Source of the DNA: Puia dinghuensis
Lineage (GTDB): Bacteria > Bacteroidota > Bacteroidia > Chitinophagales > Chitinophagaceae
Assembly: GCA_026225275.1 (NCBI GenBank)
Contig: JAMFSL010000169.1
Span: forward strand, 26,341-90,340
Direction: 5' to 3'
Length of the DNA stretch: 64,000 nt
Shown: positions 49,050-58,529 of the stretch, piece after piece
Numbering within the stretch: position 1 is the stretch's first letter
Layout: the number at the start of each line of letters is the position of its first letter
Notes under the pieces: generated by a model
What the model was told of the DNA's origin: nothing
Database searches by the model: none
The model's input: only the letters and a program-made list of their open reading frames with translations
Program-made: the position numbers and the translations under genes

Positions 49050-51557
49050 CTAATTCGCATTTCCCCCGGCCTTCACCCTGCTCTCCTCTTCGCCTGCTCC
49101 GCTATTCCGCTTGGTATTGCCGGAAACACCCTTCAGAGGTTTACCGAAATTCCAGCTGAAGGTCATGGCAACCTGGCGGCTGTCACGGCGGTTGCTGAAT
49201 GTCGCGTCGGTCTCCTGGAAATCGATGTAGCCGTGTGGTTTGTTGGTGTACAGGAAATCCCGCACAGCCAGCTTAAGGCTGGCCTTATCCTTCATGATCT
49301 TTTTCGAGATGGCGGCAGTCCCCTGCCCCAGCGGGTAGACGACCACCTGTCCTTCGACCCCTTTGGTGCGATAAAAGCCGGACAGCTCACCTGCCCACCC
49401 ATGCCCAAGGGTGAACTGGTTATTGACATTTAGCAGCAGCGTGGTAGCCTGCACATCGAGGTTCTGGCCATACAGCACCCCGGTGAATTTGGTGTAGTTG
49501 ACATTGCTGTACAGGACAGCCGTCCACCATTTGGCCACGGGCAGCATGTAGCTCACCGAAACACCTGCATTCTGGCGGGCGCCGATATTGCCATTGCGGA
49601 CGATAGTGGCCTGACCCGACTGTTCAAAGGTCTGGGTAAAGAAATTCTTAGTATAGCTATAGTTAAGGGTCGTCGTCAGGCTGCGGTTGTAGGTGTGTGA
49701 CAGCTCTACGTTCTGCGTATATTGAGGCTGCAGATAAGGATTACCGGCCTGGTACGTGTACTCGTCCAGGAAGAACAGGAAGGGGTTCAGGTCCGCGTAA
49801 GCCGGGCGGTCGATACGCCGGCCATAGTTGAGGGTCAACTGATTCTTTTCATTCACCTGGTAGGTCAGGTACAGGGTCGGGAAAAGATTGGTATAGCTCC
49901 GGGAAAAGGAAGAGTCATTATTGATCACCGTCAGCGGGTTACCCAGCTGATGACCATAATAGTTGGTGTTCTCCAGGCGTAACCCGGCCTGAACGGTCCA
50001 TTTCCCGTATTGTTTGGTCATATTCACATACGCGGCGTTGATGTTCTCGCGGTAGATGAAGGCGTTGGTCTTGGTCGTATCCACATATGCTTTGCCTCCC
50101 TCCATGTCGTAGTAATCAGCCGTATTGTTGGTATTAACATAGCTCAGCTTGATACCCGTCTCCAGTTTGTACCCTTTGGCCAGCGGCCTGGTGTAATCTG
50201 TTTTCAAGGTGTAAATATTGATCGTGCTGGGCAGGTTGCCGGTGAGGATAGACTGGTCCAGCAGTATGTTGTCGGGTGAATAGGTCAGGTTGTTGAAATA
50301 CTGATCGCTGACCGAGGAATAGCGAACGTAGTCCAGATCAACAGACAGCTCCCGGCCGGCGGAATCATATTCGTGACGGAAATTCAGGTTGGCCGAGCCA
50401 TTCTTCCAGGTCGTGTTATTGGTATTGGGCGAATAGACCAGGGAATCGACCACATAATTGGGATTCATCAGCTGGATATTGCTGCCTGAACGGTCCTGTT
50501 CCTTGTTACGGAAGCCGCTGACAACGAAGCCAAGGGTGGTCTTCTGGTTCAGAAAGTAGTCCATCCCGAATTTCACGTTGGCTTCGGGGTTGACAAAATG
50601 CATGACCGTTGTCTGCCGGAAGATCGAGTTGATCGTCTGTGCAGCGTCATCGTCGAGGTATTTGCGGGTGATCTGCAGCACCTGGAAACCTTCCCAGTGG
50701 GAATAGCCTGCATTCAGGAAGAAATTGAACTGACCGGTACGGTAATTCAGGTTGAGACTGCCACTGGGTTTGGGATAGACGCCCTGGGTATGCGTCAGGT
50801 TAACGTTGCCGTTAAAGCCTTTCAGCTTGTTCTTTTTAGTCTTTATATTAATGATGCCCGAGTTGCCGGCAGCATCGTATTTGGCGGAGGGGTTGGTCAT
50901 CAGTTCGATCTGATCGATAGCGGAAGCCGGCAGGCTGCGCAGGTAATCGGCCAGCTGGGCCGCCGACAAATAGGTGGGTTTGCCATCGATCATGACCGAC
51001 ACGCCCTGTTTGCCCTTGAGACTGATATTGTCATCTTTATCCAGCGTGACGCCGGGGGCCTTTTCAAGTACATCCATGGCGGTAGAGCCTGTATTTGAGA
51101 GTGAAGCATCGACGTTGATGATCGTCCGGTCCGGCTTTTGCTCAATGGGCGGGCGCTTGCCGACTACCGCGACTTCGTGAAGACTGGTGGTCGCCCCGGT
51201 CATGACCAGCGGCGGTAAGGTGGAGGCCGGCCTGCCTGTCACGAGTTGCAATGGCTGTGAATAAACGAGACTATACCCTACTGAAGACGCGGAAACCAGG
51301 TATTTCCCGACCGGGACGTTCTCGAAAGTAAAGTGACCCGTTTTACTGGTCATCGTCTCTTTCAACCGACTGGAGTCTTTGGCCTGAAGCAGGGTGACCG
51401 TCACAGCTTCTATAGGTTGTCCTTTTTCATCTTTTATGTTACCGTCTACTTTTATGTTACCGTCTAATTTATTACTGCCGGCAGTAGTTTGTGCCGTAGA
51501 TGACAGCCCGGTTAAGATCAGCAGGAAAGCAGTAAGGGTGGCAAAAATACGTTTCAT
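49050..51557 (-). CDS. TonB-dependent receptor / outer-membrane beta-barrel (OMP_b-brl_3-like) protein
   Basis: CarboxypepD_reg-like N domain, plug (TAMDVLEKAPGVTLDKDDNISLKGKQGVSVMIDGKPTYLS), barrel YGRRIDRPAYADLNPFLFFLDEYTYQAGNPYLQPQYTQNVELS. Confidence 0.93.
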   Translation of the reverse strand: MKRIFATLTAFLLILTGLSSTAQTTAGSNKLDGNIKVDGNIKDEKGQPIEAVTVTLLQAKDSSRLKETMTSKTGHFTFENVPVGKYLVSASSVGYSLVYSQPLQLVTGRPASTLPPLVMTGATTSLHEVAVVGKRPPIEQKPDRTIINVDASLSNTGSTAMDVLEKAPGVTLDKDDNISLKGKQGVSVMIDGKPTYLSAAQLADYLRSLPASAIDQIELMTNPSAKYDAAGNSGIINIKTKKNKLKGFNGNVNLTHTQGVYPKPSGSLNLNYRTGQFNFFLNAGYSHWEGFQVLQITRKYLDDDAAQTINSIFRQTTVMHFVNPEANVKFGMDYFLNQKTTLGFVVSGFRNKEQDRSGSNIQLMNPNYVVDSLVYSPNTNNTTWKNGSANLNFRHEYDSAGRELSVDLDYVRYSSVSDQYFNNLTYSPDNILLDQSILTGNLPSTINIYTLKTDYTRPLAKGYKLETGIKLSYVNTNNTADYYDMEGGKAYVDTTKTNAFIYRENINAAYVNMTKQYGKWTVQAGLRLENTNYYGHQLGNPLTVINNDSSFSRSYTNLFPTLYLTYQVNEKNQLTLNYGRRIDRPAYADLNPFLFFLDEYTYQAGNPYLQPQYTQNVELSHTYNRSLTTTLNYSYTKNFFTQTFEQSGQATIVRNGNIGARQNAGVSVSYMLPVAKWWTAVLYSNVNYTKFTGVLYGQNLDVQATTLLLNVNNQFTLGHGWAGELSGFYRTKGVEGQVVVYPLGQGTAAISKKIMKDKASLKLAVRDFLYTNKPHGYIDFQETDATFSNRRDSRQVAMTFSWNFGKPLKGVSGNTKRNSGAGEEESRVKAGGNAN

Positions 51558-51770
51558 ATAAGTTGGTTGTAAAGTACTATTTTAAATCAATTACAGTACA
51601 AAGATTGGTACTTTGTTTTACATAGAACCTGTCTTTGTGTCCAAAGGCCGATTTTATTGATGATTGGCGATAGCTGATGTAGCGATGACAAAATTATCGG
51701 GTGATGATGGCGCCGGGAAGTTTACTTGACAGGTGTACGGATTTTGGTGATGACAAGCCGGAAAATGCCG

Positions 51771-51806
51771 GCTCCCATGCGTTTGGACGCTCCCATGCGT
51801 TTGGAC
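51771..51806. repeat. Perfect 18-bp tandem duplication GCTCCCATGCGTTTGGAC x2
   Basis: 51771-51788 identical to 51789-51806. Confidence 0.9.
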
Positions 51807-51910
51807 GCAAAAAGGCGTATGGCTGTTACAGCCTTATCGGGGCAAATGATGAAAGGAAGGTTAGGCGGAGGAATGGCGAAAACTCACGAAAATCGGGACT
51901 GGGGCCGGTA

Positions 51911-53275
51911 TTATCCGGTCCTAAGGGGAGATCCCGGACCCGGATCGGGCCCTGCGCCGGAAGTTGCGGCCTCATCCGGTCCCGGCCCGAAGGGCGGGGC
52001 GGCGGATTTCTTTTTGTCGAGGACCAGGAGAAGCGTTACTCCTGCGATAACAAGGGCCGCAGAAATCAGCTCAGCCTGGGTGGGATGAAATCCAAAGATG
52101 TTATATTGGCTGTTCACCCGGATATGTTCGATCAGGAAACGTTCCACTCCATTGAGTATTAAATAAATAGCAAAAAGCTTCCCTGGCGTTTTCAGCTTTT
52201 TACGGATCGACCAGAGGATGAAGAAGAGCACCAGGCAGGTCAGGGTCTCATAAAAAGGCGTTGGGAAGACAGGAATGGGCAGCTGGTTACAATATTGGTT
52301 GCCATCACATCCGGGAATACGGGCTCCTTCCATGATGACGTTATGGGGATAGGAATAGGCGAAAAGCCAGTCCGGAAGGAAAGAAGGTGCTTTTACTGAC
52401 AGATGCGGGATTTTATCCAGCCCGCCGAACTGAGGCAGGTAATTCTCCTGGTATTGATGAATAACACGATCATAGTCACCAGGTTGCGCCAGAGCTGCCT
52501 TACCACCGGGAGTGGTGATATAGGCGCTGTTGAGGATGCCCCAGTCACCATCGCCGGATACCTGGCATCCGATCCGGCCGACGGCATAGGCCAGCATCAG
52601 ACCGGGAGCGGTAGCGTCGTTCAATTGCCAGAAGCCGATGCCGTTTTTCCGGGCATAATACCAGATAGCCAGGGCGGCGCAGATCAGCCCGCCATAAAAG
52701 GTCAGCCCGCTGAAAGAGAAGAGCGAGCCCATCGGGTCTCTGACGAAATCACTCCACGTTTCGAAACTATTGAAGATCTTGGCGCCAAGGAACCCAAAGA
52801 CAAAAGCGTATATCGTCAAATCCCCTACCCTGTCATGAGGCCAGATCCTGATCTTCTTCTCCTGGGGCTGGGGCAGTTTTTGCTTGTTCTTTTCATACCA
52901 TTTCAGTCCTGCAAATAAAAATCCTACTATTAAGCCGGCCGGAAGGCTGCCTTCCCCGGAGAGGATAAAATCCTGTACGTTGGCCGTCATTGCACTGGAG
53001 GAAATAAACAACCCGATCAGTTTAAAGCCCAGAACAAAGCCCAGAACGAAATTCAGGAGCAGTTCGGTAGGACTGGCCGGTTTGCCGATCCACACCATTT
53101 CTTCCCGATAGTGCAAAACTCCTTCCCTCTCCTTGCGCAGCAATTCCCAGGTCAGCGTAACGGCTGCTCCGATAAAGGATAGGGCTACGAAAAAGCCAAA
53201 CGAATTGACAAAGCGCAGGTACGGCAGAGATACTCCGAACAGATCTTTAAAGGCGTAATAAAGATTGGGATACAT
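51911..53275 (-). CDS. lgt: Prolipoprotein diacylglyceryl transferase
   Basis: LIGFLFAGLKWYEKNK, SGLTFYGGLICAALAIWYYA, YAVGRIGCQVSGDGDWG, PTPFYETLTCLVLFFILW, VERFLIEHIRVN; start taken at MYPNLYY (53275). Confidence 0.94.
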   Translation of the reverse strand: MYPNLYYAFKDLFGVSLPYLRFVNSFGFFVALSFIGAAVTLTWELLRKEREGVLHYREEMVWIGKPASPTELLLNFVLGFVLGFKLIGLFISSSAMTANVQDFILSGEGSLPAGLIVGFLFAGLKWYEKNKQKLPQPQEKKIRIWPHDRVGDLTIYAFVFGFLGAKIFNSFETWSDFVRDPMGSLFSFSGLTFYGGLICAALAIWYYARKNGIGFWQLNDATAPGLMLAYAVGRIGCQVSGDGDWGILNSAYITTPGGKAALAQPGDYDRVIHQYQENYLPQFGGLDKIPHLSVKAPSFLPDWLFAYSYPHNVIMEGARIPGCDGNQYCNQLPIPVFPTPFYETLTCLVLFFILWSIRKKLKTPGKLFAIYLILNGVERFLIEHIRVNSQYNIFGFHPTQAELISAALVIAGVTLLLVLDKKKSAAPPFGPGPDEAATSGAGPDPGPGSPLRTG

Positions 53276-53434
53276 AGGCTGATGATGCTGCCGCAAACGT
53301 ACATCAAAATCCCGAACAAAACACTATCGGCCGGTTTGCCCCCCGCGTCTCACTCTGGGCCCACTTCTCCAACTCTCCGCCAAAATTAATTTTCCACATC
53401 ACACTAAATATTGGGCATTCTCGTTCCACAAAAG

Positions 53435-53450
53435 TGTTCCACGGGGAACA
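53435..53450. promoter_or_regulatory. parS-like palindrome TGTTCCACGGGGAACA
   Basis: Differs from the palindrome TGTTCCACGTGGAACA at one central base; intergenic. Confidence 0.4.
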
Positions 53451-53556
53451 TTTTTCCGCTCAAATATTGGTTATTCCTACGTTTCATCGATTATCCCCAA
53501 ATGTGAATATTGTAAAACCGGGCTGAATAATACCCACACAGACATTCGCGTAGCTT

Positions 53557-53594
53557 AAAAAAAAGAGGTCGTCTGCTATGCAAACGACCTCTTT
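53557..53594 (-). terminator. Strong Rho-independent terminator downstream of the bacilliredoxin gene
   Basis: Perfect 11-bp stem AAAGAGGTCGT/ACGACCTCTTT followed by T-run on minus strand. Confidence 0.9.
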
Positions 53595-53616
53595 GAATAA
53601 TACAATGTGTTTGAAC

Positions 53617-54030
53617 TCAACAATATTCCTCGAACGCAGCGATCAAATTATGAGCGATCAGCTGGGCAGGACGACCTTCGATCTGGTGGCGCTCGATCAT
53701 ATGGACCAATTTACCATCTTTAAACAGCGCAATGGCCGGAGAAGACGGCGGATAAGGCAACAGATGCTCGCGGATCTTCCCTATGGCTTCCAGATCAAAA
53801 CCGGCAAAGCTCGTCGCCAGGTAATCCGGCTTTTTGGCGCCATTGGCCACAGCCATCAAAACACCCGGCCGGGCAGAACCAGCACTACAACCGCAGACGG
53901 AATTTACCATCACCAGGGTTGTCCCGGATTTCTGCAATTGGTCATCTACTTCTTGAGACGTCAGCAGCTCGTTGAAACCGTTGTCGGTCAACTGCTCCTT
54001 CATCGGAATTACTATTTCCTGTGGATACAT
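53617..54030 (-). CDS. BrxA/BrxB-family bacilliredoxin (YphP/YqiW-like)
   Basis: TLVMVNSVCGCSAGSARPGVLMA (CGC motif), IGKIREHLLPYPPSSPAIALFKDGKLVHMIERHQIEGR. Confidence 0.95.
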   Translation of the reverse strand: MYPQEIVIPMKEQLTDNGFNELLTSQEVDDQLQKSGTTLVMVNSVCGCSAGSARPGVLMAVANGAKKPDYLATSFAGFDLEAIGKIREHLLPYPPSSPAIALFKDGKLVHMIERHQIEGRPAQLIAHNLIAAFEEYC

Positions 54031-54273
54031 TTTTTTAGATTTTAGATAAGAAACACAAAAGTAGACAAAAAGTTCTCTCTACGATAATACGACCGCGACT
54101 TACATTCCAAAATGCTATTCTGTCACTAAAATCACTGCCGATATGCTAATGTGTCACTATTCTATCGCCTATTCCGCCAAAATAACGGGTAAAAAGGCTT
54201 TCCAGCCGGATGGTATGCCGTTTGTTCCTCCTTCTGCGTCAAACAAAATTATCGAACTTAAATAAGAAACACT

Positions 54274-54708
54274 ATGACACTCGTAAAAGTCAATAACAAC
54301 GGACACAGGAGTCTTACCAATTTTGTAGATGAATTCTTTCAGGGTCTTCCTGCCGGCCTGGGAAGGGAAGAAAGTTTCGGCTTTTTTCCTCCGGTCAATA
54401 TCCATGAAACTGCTGACGCCTATCACCTGGAACTCAGCGCCCCCGGCCGCAGCAAAGAAGATTTTAAGATCGCTCTGGATAATGGCCAGTTGACGGTCAG
54501 CTTTGAGAAGAAAGAAGAAACTAAGACGGAAGACTACAAGACCGTTCGCAAGGAATTTTCCTTCAAAAGCTTCAAACGCAGCTTTAACCTGGATGACCAG
54601 ATCGAAAGCAATGGCATTCAGGCTAAGTATGAAAACGGTGTGCTGAAACTCCTCCTGCCTAAGAAAGAACAGGTAAAGGACGCCGCCAAACAGATTTCGA
54701 TCCAGTAA
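54274..54708 (+). CDS. Hsp20/alpha-crystallin family small heat-shock protein
   Basis: PPVNIHETADAYHLELSAPGRSKEDFKIALDNGQLTVSFEKKEE...FKRSFNLDDQIESNGIQAKYENGVLKLLLPKKE. Confidence 0.96.
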   Translation: MTLVKVNNNGHRSLTNFVDEFFQGLPAGLGREESFGFFPPVNIHETADAYHLELSAPGRSKEDFKIALDNGQLTVSFEKKEETKTEDYKTVRKEFSFKSFKRSFNLDDQIESNGIQAKYENGVLKLLLPKKEQVKDAAKQISIQ

Positions 54709-54781
54709 TGAAGTAATTGTCGGCTTCATTCCGATAAAGACAGTTGGTTTTGGTAGTGGGTTGGTTTTGGTTGAATAACAG

Positions 54782-54814
54782 AGGCCGGTCTCATCGTTTC
54801 GATGAGCCGGCCTT
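54782..54814 (+). terminator. Rho-independent terminator downstream of hsp20
   Basis: AGGCCGGTCTCATCG-TTT-CGATGAGCCGGCCT then TTTT. Confidence 0.88.
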
Positions 54815-54929
54815 TTGCTTTGACGCCCTTTCCGCCCGTCATAAAGGCTTAAATTTAATTTTGTTATATATTTTTAGGGCTGATTGTTTTAATTTCGGGC
54901 TTCAATTAACGTATCTTTTATCCAAGAAT

Positions 54930-56201
54930 ATGATTAAACCTTCGGTCGTAATAAGGCTTTGGCTTTTCGTATGGGCAGGAATTATCATCTCGAACAAGGG
55001 ATTCTCTCAAGCTCCGACATTTCGCGTGCCCATGCCGCTGGCGGATACGGCTGGCAAGGGCGAAGATTCCCTGAGGATACGTAACCTCAACCCTTATTTT
55101 ACCTTACATGTGGATTCGACGCTGACCTACCAGCTGGAAATCAACCGGGACATCAGCAAATACTTCTTCTACATGCGCAATGCACCGGTAGGGATGAAGA
55201 TCAAGGAGAACGGGCTGATCACCTTCCGGGCCGACAAGTCCTTCTTTCTTTCCGGCAGGCTGAAATACGACTTTCCATACAAGGTCACTATCGGGGTGCA
55301 AAATCTGAATAACCCCAATGACAAACTGGACACCGCCTTTACGATTGAATTTTTCACCACCGAAATCATCCCTTCCCACCTCAAACCCACCGTCAGTAAT
55401 GTCTTGTATGTAGAAGAAGGAGATACGATCAGTTTCCGCGTGCAGTGTGAAACCGGAACGTATCCCATAGAAAATATCAACTTTTACTCCAGCATCCCCG
55501 TCAAGACCAAATCTGACGTCAAAGCCTGTGATGACGACTTTACCTGGTCGCCGCCCTACGATTTCGTCAAGGAAACGGATTCTGCCAAAATGCGCCTGTT
55601 GCTCCTGTATTTTGTGGGTACCACTAAAGTATTCACCCATGATACAGCTACGATCCGCATCTATGTCAAGGATGCCCTCAACTTTACCTATGAAATGATC
55701 GATTACAACCTGACGCTGAAGAACTACCGGACGTATATCCTTCGGCTGAAATACGCTTTTTATCAGCTGGACAGAAAGGTGAAGAAGACCATGCACACCC
55801 GGACCGGTTTCGATATGAGTATGGCCAGCGCAGGTCTGGGCGGTACCATCGCGACCAGCACTAACTCTACGACCACCGGGGCTATCCTCCCCAGCGTAGG
55901 GGTCGCCATGGAACCGGTCAAGGAGACGACAGCGCCCGCACCCACTGCCGATCAGAACCAGGCCACCCTGGTGCGCTCTTCGATCAAACGCCTGGACTAT
56001 ACCATGCATGACAATGCTATCCTGGGAGAAAGAGATCCCGACATTGTCAAAAAGGTCGCCGCCCTCAAAACCGAGTTGAAGCAGACACAGGTCCAGCTCA
56101 TCGACGTTCCGCTGGACGAGACGGTCGGCATGACCGAAGAACAGCTGAACGCTTATTTCGACAATCCCAAGGTGAATAAAAAATACCGGATGAAGCATTA
56201 A
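54930..56201 (+). CDS. Secreted protein of unknown function with Ig/cadherin-like N-terminal region
   Basis: Signal peptide from ATG 54930 (MIKPSVVIRLWLFVWAGIIISNKGFSQ); beta-rich repeats; Ser/Thr/Pro-rich linker near residues encoded at 55.85-55.95 kb. Confidence 0.65.
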   Translation: MIKPSVVIRLWLFVWAGIIISNKGFSQAPTFRVPMPLADTAGKGEDSLRIRNLNPYFTLHVDSTLTYQLEINRDISKYFFYMRNAPVGMKIKENGLITFRADKSFFLSGRLKYDFPYKVTIGVQNLNNPNDKLDTAFTIEFFTTEIIPSHLKPTVSNVLYVEEGDTISFRVQCETGTYPIENINFYSSIPVKTKSDVKACDDDFTWSPPYDFVKETDSAKMRLLLLYFVGTTKVFTHDTATIRIYVKDALNFTYEMIDYNLTLKNYRTYILRLKYAFYQLDRKVKKTMHTRTGFDMSMASAGLGGTIATSTNSTTTGAILPSVGVAMEPVKETTAPAPTADQNQATLVRSSIKRLDYTMHDNAILGERDPDIVKKVAALKTELKQTQVQLIDVPLDETVGMTEEQLNAYFDNPKVNKKYRMKH

Positions 56202-56250
56202 GGCGCATCCGGTATTCTCGCAAGGCAGGTTTCAAATCTACAGTTCAAAT

Positions 56251-57669
56251 CTACAGATAGCCCAGTATCTTCAGCATGCTTTGTGCAGTCTGTTCCTTGG
56301 CATGCACCCAGTCGGTCAGCTTGCCGTTCTTATCATATCCCACGATCACATGCTTGGGCGAAGGGATCAGACAGTGCTTGATGCCCCCATACCCACTGAT
56401 CTGGTCCTGGTAGGCGCCGGTATGAAAAAAGCCTACATACAGAGGCTCCCCATTCACGACCTTCGGCAGGAACACTTCATTGATATGCTCTTCCGAGTCG
56501 TAATAGTCATGGCTGTCGCAGGTGATACCGCCCAGCACTACCCGTTGATATTCCACATCCCATTTGTTGATGGGCAACATCAGGAAGCGCTCGCCGATCC
56601 CCCAGGTGTCGGGCAGTGTAGTAATGAAGGAAGAATCGATCATATACCAGATCTCGCGGTCATTCTGCATCTTCTGGCCGATCACGCTGTAAATATGCGC
56701 CATGCTCTCCCCTACCGTATAACTGCCGAATTCGGTGAAGATATGGGGCATGGGAACGTTATTCCGCTTGCAGGCCTTTTTGATATTTCCGACGATCTCA
56801 TTGATCATGAACTGATAATCGTATTCGAATCCCAGCGAATGTTTGATGGGGAATCCGCCGCCGATATTGATGGAATCCAGCTCAGGACAGATCTTCTTCA
56901 GCTGGCAGTACAGGTTGATCACCTTATTCAGTTCACTCCAGTAATAGATATCGTCCTTGATCCCCTTGTTGAGGAAGATATGGAGCATTTTCAGCTGGAA
57001 GCGGTCTTCATTACCCTCGATCTTATCGACATAGAATTCCAGTACCTCCCTGGCCCTGAAGCCAAGGCGGGAAGTATAAAAAGGAAAGGTAGGCTCTTCT
57101 TCCGCCGCCACCCGGATACCGAGTTTGAAGGGCACCTTTACCGACCGTTTATATTGCTGCAGCTCATCCTTGTTGTCGAGGATGGGGATGACATTTTTGA
57201 AGCCGCTGTTGAGCAGGGAGGCGATGCGGCTGGTATAGCTTTTCTGCTTGAAACCATTGCAGATGATGAAGGTATCCTTGGTGATCTTCTTTCGCTGGTA
57301 GAGCCTTTTAATGATCTCGATGTCATAGGCAAAAGACGTCTCCAGGTGGATCTCGTTCTTCAGCGCCTCTTCAACTATGAAGGAAAAATGGGAGCTCTTC
57401 GTGCAATAGCAGTAGAAATATTTGCCTTCATACTTATGTTTCTTGATCGCTGCGGCGAACATCTTCTTGGCCTTGTTGATCTGGTTGCCGATCTTAGGCA
57501 GATACGTCAGCTTCATGGGCGTGCCGTACTTATCGATGAGGGCTTTTAAGTCGACGCCATTGAATTGAAGATAGTTGTCTTTGACTTCGAAACCTTCCTG
57601 CGGGAAGTTAAAGGTTTGCGTCACCAGGTCGGTGTATGTGTTATTCTGAGACTGATCCAGGTTTATCAA
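56251..57669 (-). CDS. speA: Arginine decarboxylase-like PLP-dependent (fold III) enzyme
   Basis: YFYCYCTKSSHFSFIVEEALKNEIHLETSFAYDIEII, INIGGGFPIKHSLGFEYDYQ, HIFTEFGSYTVGESMAHIYSV. Confidence 0.82.
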   Translation of the reverse strand: MINLDQSQNNTYTDLVTQTFNFPQEGFEVKDNYLQFNGVDLKALIDKYGTPMKLTYLPKIGNQINKAKKMFAAAIKKHKYEGKYFYCYCTKSSHFSFIVEEALKNEIHLETSFAYDIEIIKRLYQRKKITKDTFIICNGFKQKSYTSRIASLLNSGFKNVIPILDNKDELQQYKRSVKVPFKLGIRVAAEEEPTFPFYTSRLGFRAREVLEFYVDKIEGNEDRFQLKMLHIFLNKGIKDDIYYWSELNKVINLYCQLKKICPELDSINIGGGFPIKHSLGFEYDYQFMINEIVGNIKKACKRNNVPMPHIFTEFGSYTVGESMAHIYSVIGQKMQNDREIWYMIDSSFITTLPDTWGIGERFLMLPINKWDVEYQRVVLGGITCDSHDYYDSEEHINEVFLPKVVNGEPLYVGFFHTGAYQDQISGYGGIKHCLIPSPKHVIVGYDKNGKLTDWVHAKEQTAQSMLKILGYL

Positions 57670-57730
57670 TATTAATAGTTAGTAAGTTATTAATTATGCA
57701 AAAGTGTAGTTTTTTACACAATTGATAAAA

Positions 57731-57766
57731 TAAAAAAGAGGGTGCCTCCTTTTGAGAGACACCCTC
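57731..57766 (-). terminator. Rho-independent terminator downstream of rplT
   Basis: Minus strand GAGGGTGTCTCTC...GGCACCCTC hairpin followed by TTTTTTATTTT. Confidence 0.85.
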
Positions 57767-57793
57767 GGTATGGTAAGCGTTAATTATTTATAA

Positions 57794-58138
57794 TTATTTA
57801 ACGGAGGCGACCAGTAGTTTGAACGTTTCCGGCTCATTCATAGCCAGGTCAGCAAGGATCTTACGGTCAAGGCCAATCCCTTTCTGGCTCAGCAGGTGGA
57901 TGAAGGCAGAGTAGGTCAACCCTTCTGCGCGGACAGCGGCATTGATACGGGCGATCCACAGCGTGCGGTACTCTCTCTTCTTCAACTTGCGGCCGACATA
58001 ACGGTACTGAAGACCTTTCTCCAGGACGTTCTTGGCGACGGTATATACATTTTTACGTTTGCCATAGAACCCTTTGGCCTGTTTGAGGATACGTTTCCTG
58101 CGTGCCCGGGATGCGACGGCGTTTACTGAACGTGGCAT
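57794..58138 (-). CDS. rplT: 50S ribosomal protein L20
   Basis: [68 protein letters not shown]. Confidence 0.98.
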   Translation of the reverse strand: MPRSVNAVASRARRKRILKQAKGFYGKRKNVYTVAKNVLEKGLQYRYVGRKLKKREYRTLWIARINAAVRAEGLTYSAFIHLLSQKGIGLDRKILADLAMNEPETFKLLVASVK

Positions 58139-58195
58139 ATCTTAACTAGTTTGAATATTAATAATGTGCTAATGTCTGTCCTATCGGTGGACCGC

Positions 58196-58393
58196 TTATT
58201 TAAGCCGCAATAAACGTTTTACAAAGTCCAGATTGGCCTGGCTGACTTCGCCTTTTTTGGCCATGAGACGCTTGCGCTTCTTTGATTTTTTAGTAAGAAT
58301 GTGACGTTTGAAAGCTTTTTGGAAGGTGATCTTCCCGGTGCCGGTCACTTTAAACCTCTTTTTGGCACTTGAGTTCGTTCTAACCTTAGGCAT
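58196..58393 (-). CDS. rpmI: 50S ribosomal protein L35
   Basis: [42 protein letters not shown]; correct start at 58393 inside the longer ORF 58196..58564. Confidence 0.97.
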   Translation of the reverse strand: MPKVRTNSSAKKRFKVTGTGKITFQKAFKRHILTKKSKKRKRLMAKKGEVSQANLDFVKRLLRLK

Positions 58394-58493
58394 TTTTGAA
58401 TGCTTTTGTATGAAACCCTGATGGCGGATCCGCACAGGCGGAGCACTTATGGAGCCGGTTGGGCTATTTGGAGCGCAAAGGTAGGTAAAATAA

Positions 58494-58525
58494 TCAAAAA
58501 AGCCGCCCTTCAGGCGGCTTTTTTC
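58494..58525 (-). terminator. Symmetric terminator hairpin between infC and rpmI
   Basis: AAAAAAGCCGCC-CTTCA-GGCGGCTTTTTT: GC stem flanked by A/T runs. Confidence 0.85.
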
Positions 58526-58529
58526 TAGG

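Noticed and set aside
51701-52162. Small ORFs in the TBDT-lgt intergenic region
   Set aside because: Two alternative frames overlap repeats and the lgt 3' end; no conserved pattern to support coding.
55104-56198. 364-aa minus-strand ORF
   Set aside because: Antisense to the 54930-56201 secreted protein, which has a clear signal peptide in the sense frame.
56281-57549. 422-aa plus-strand ORF
   Set aside because: Antisense to the arginine decarboxylase over most of its length; composition of a shadow ORF.
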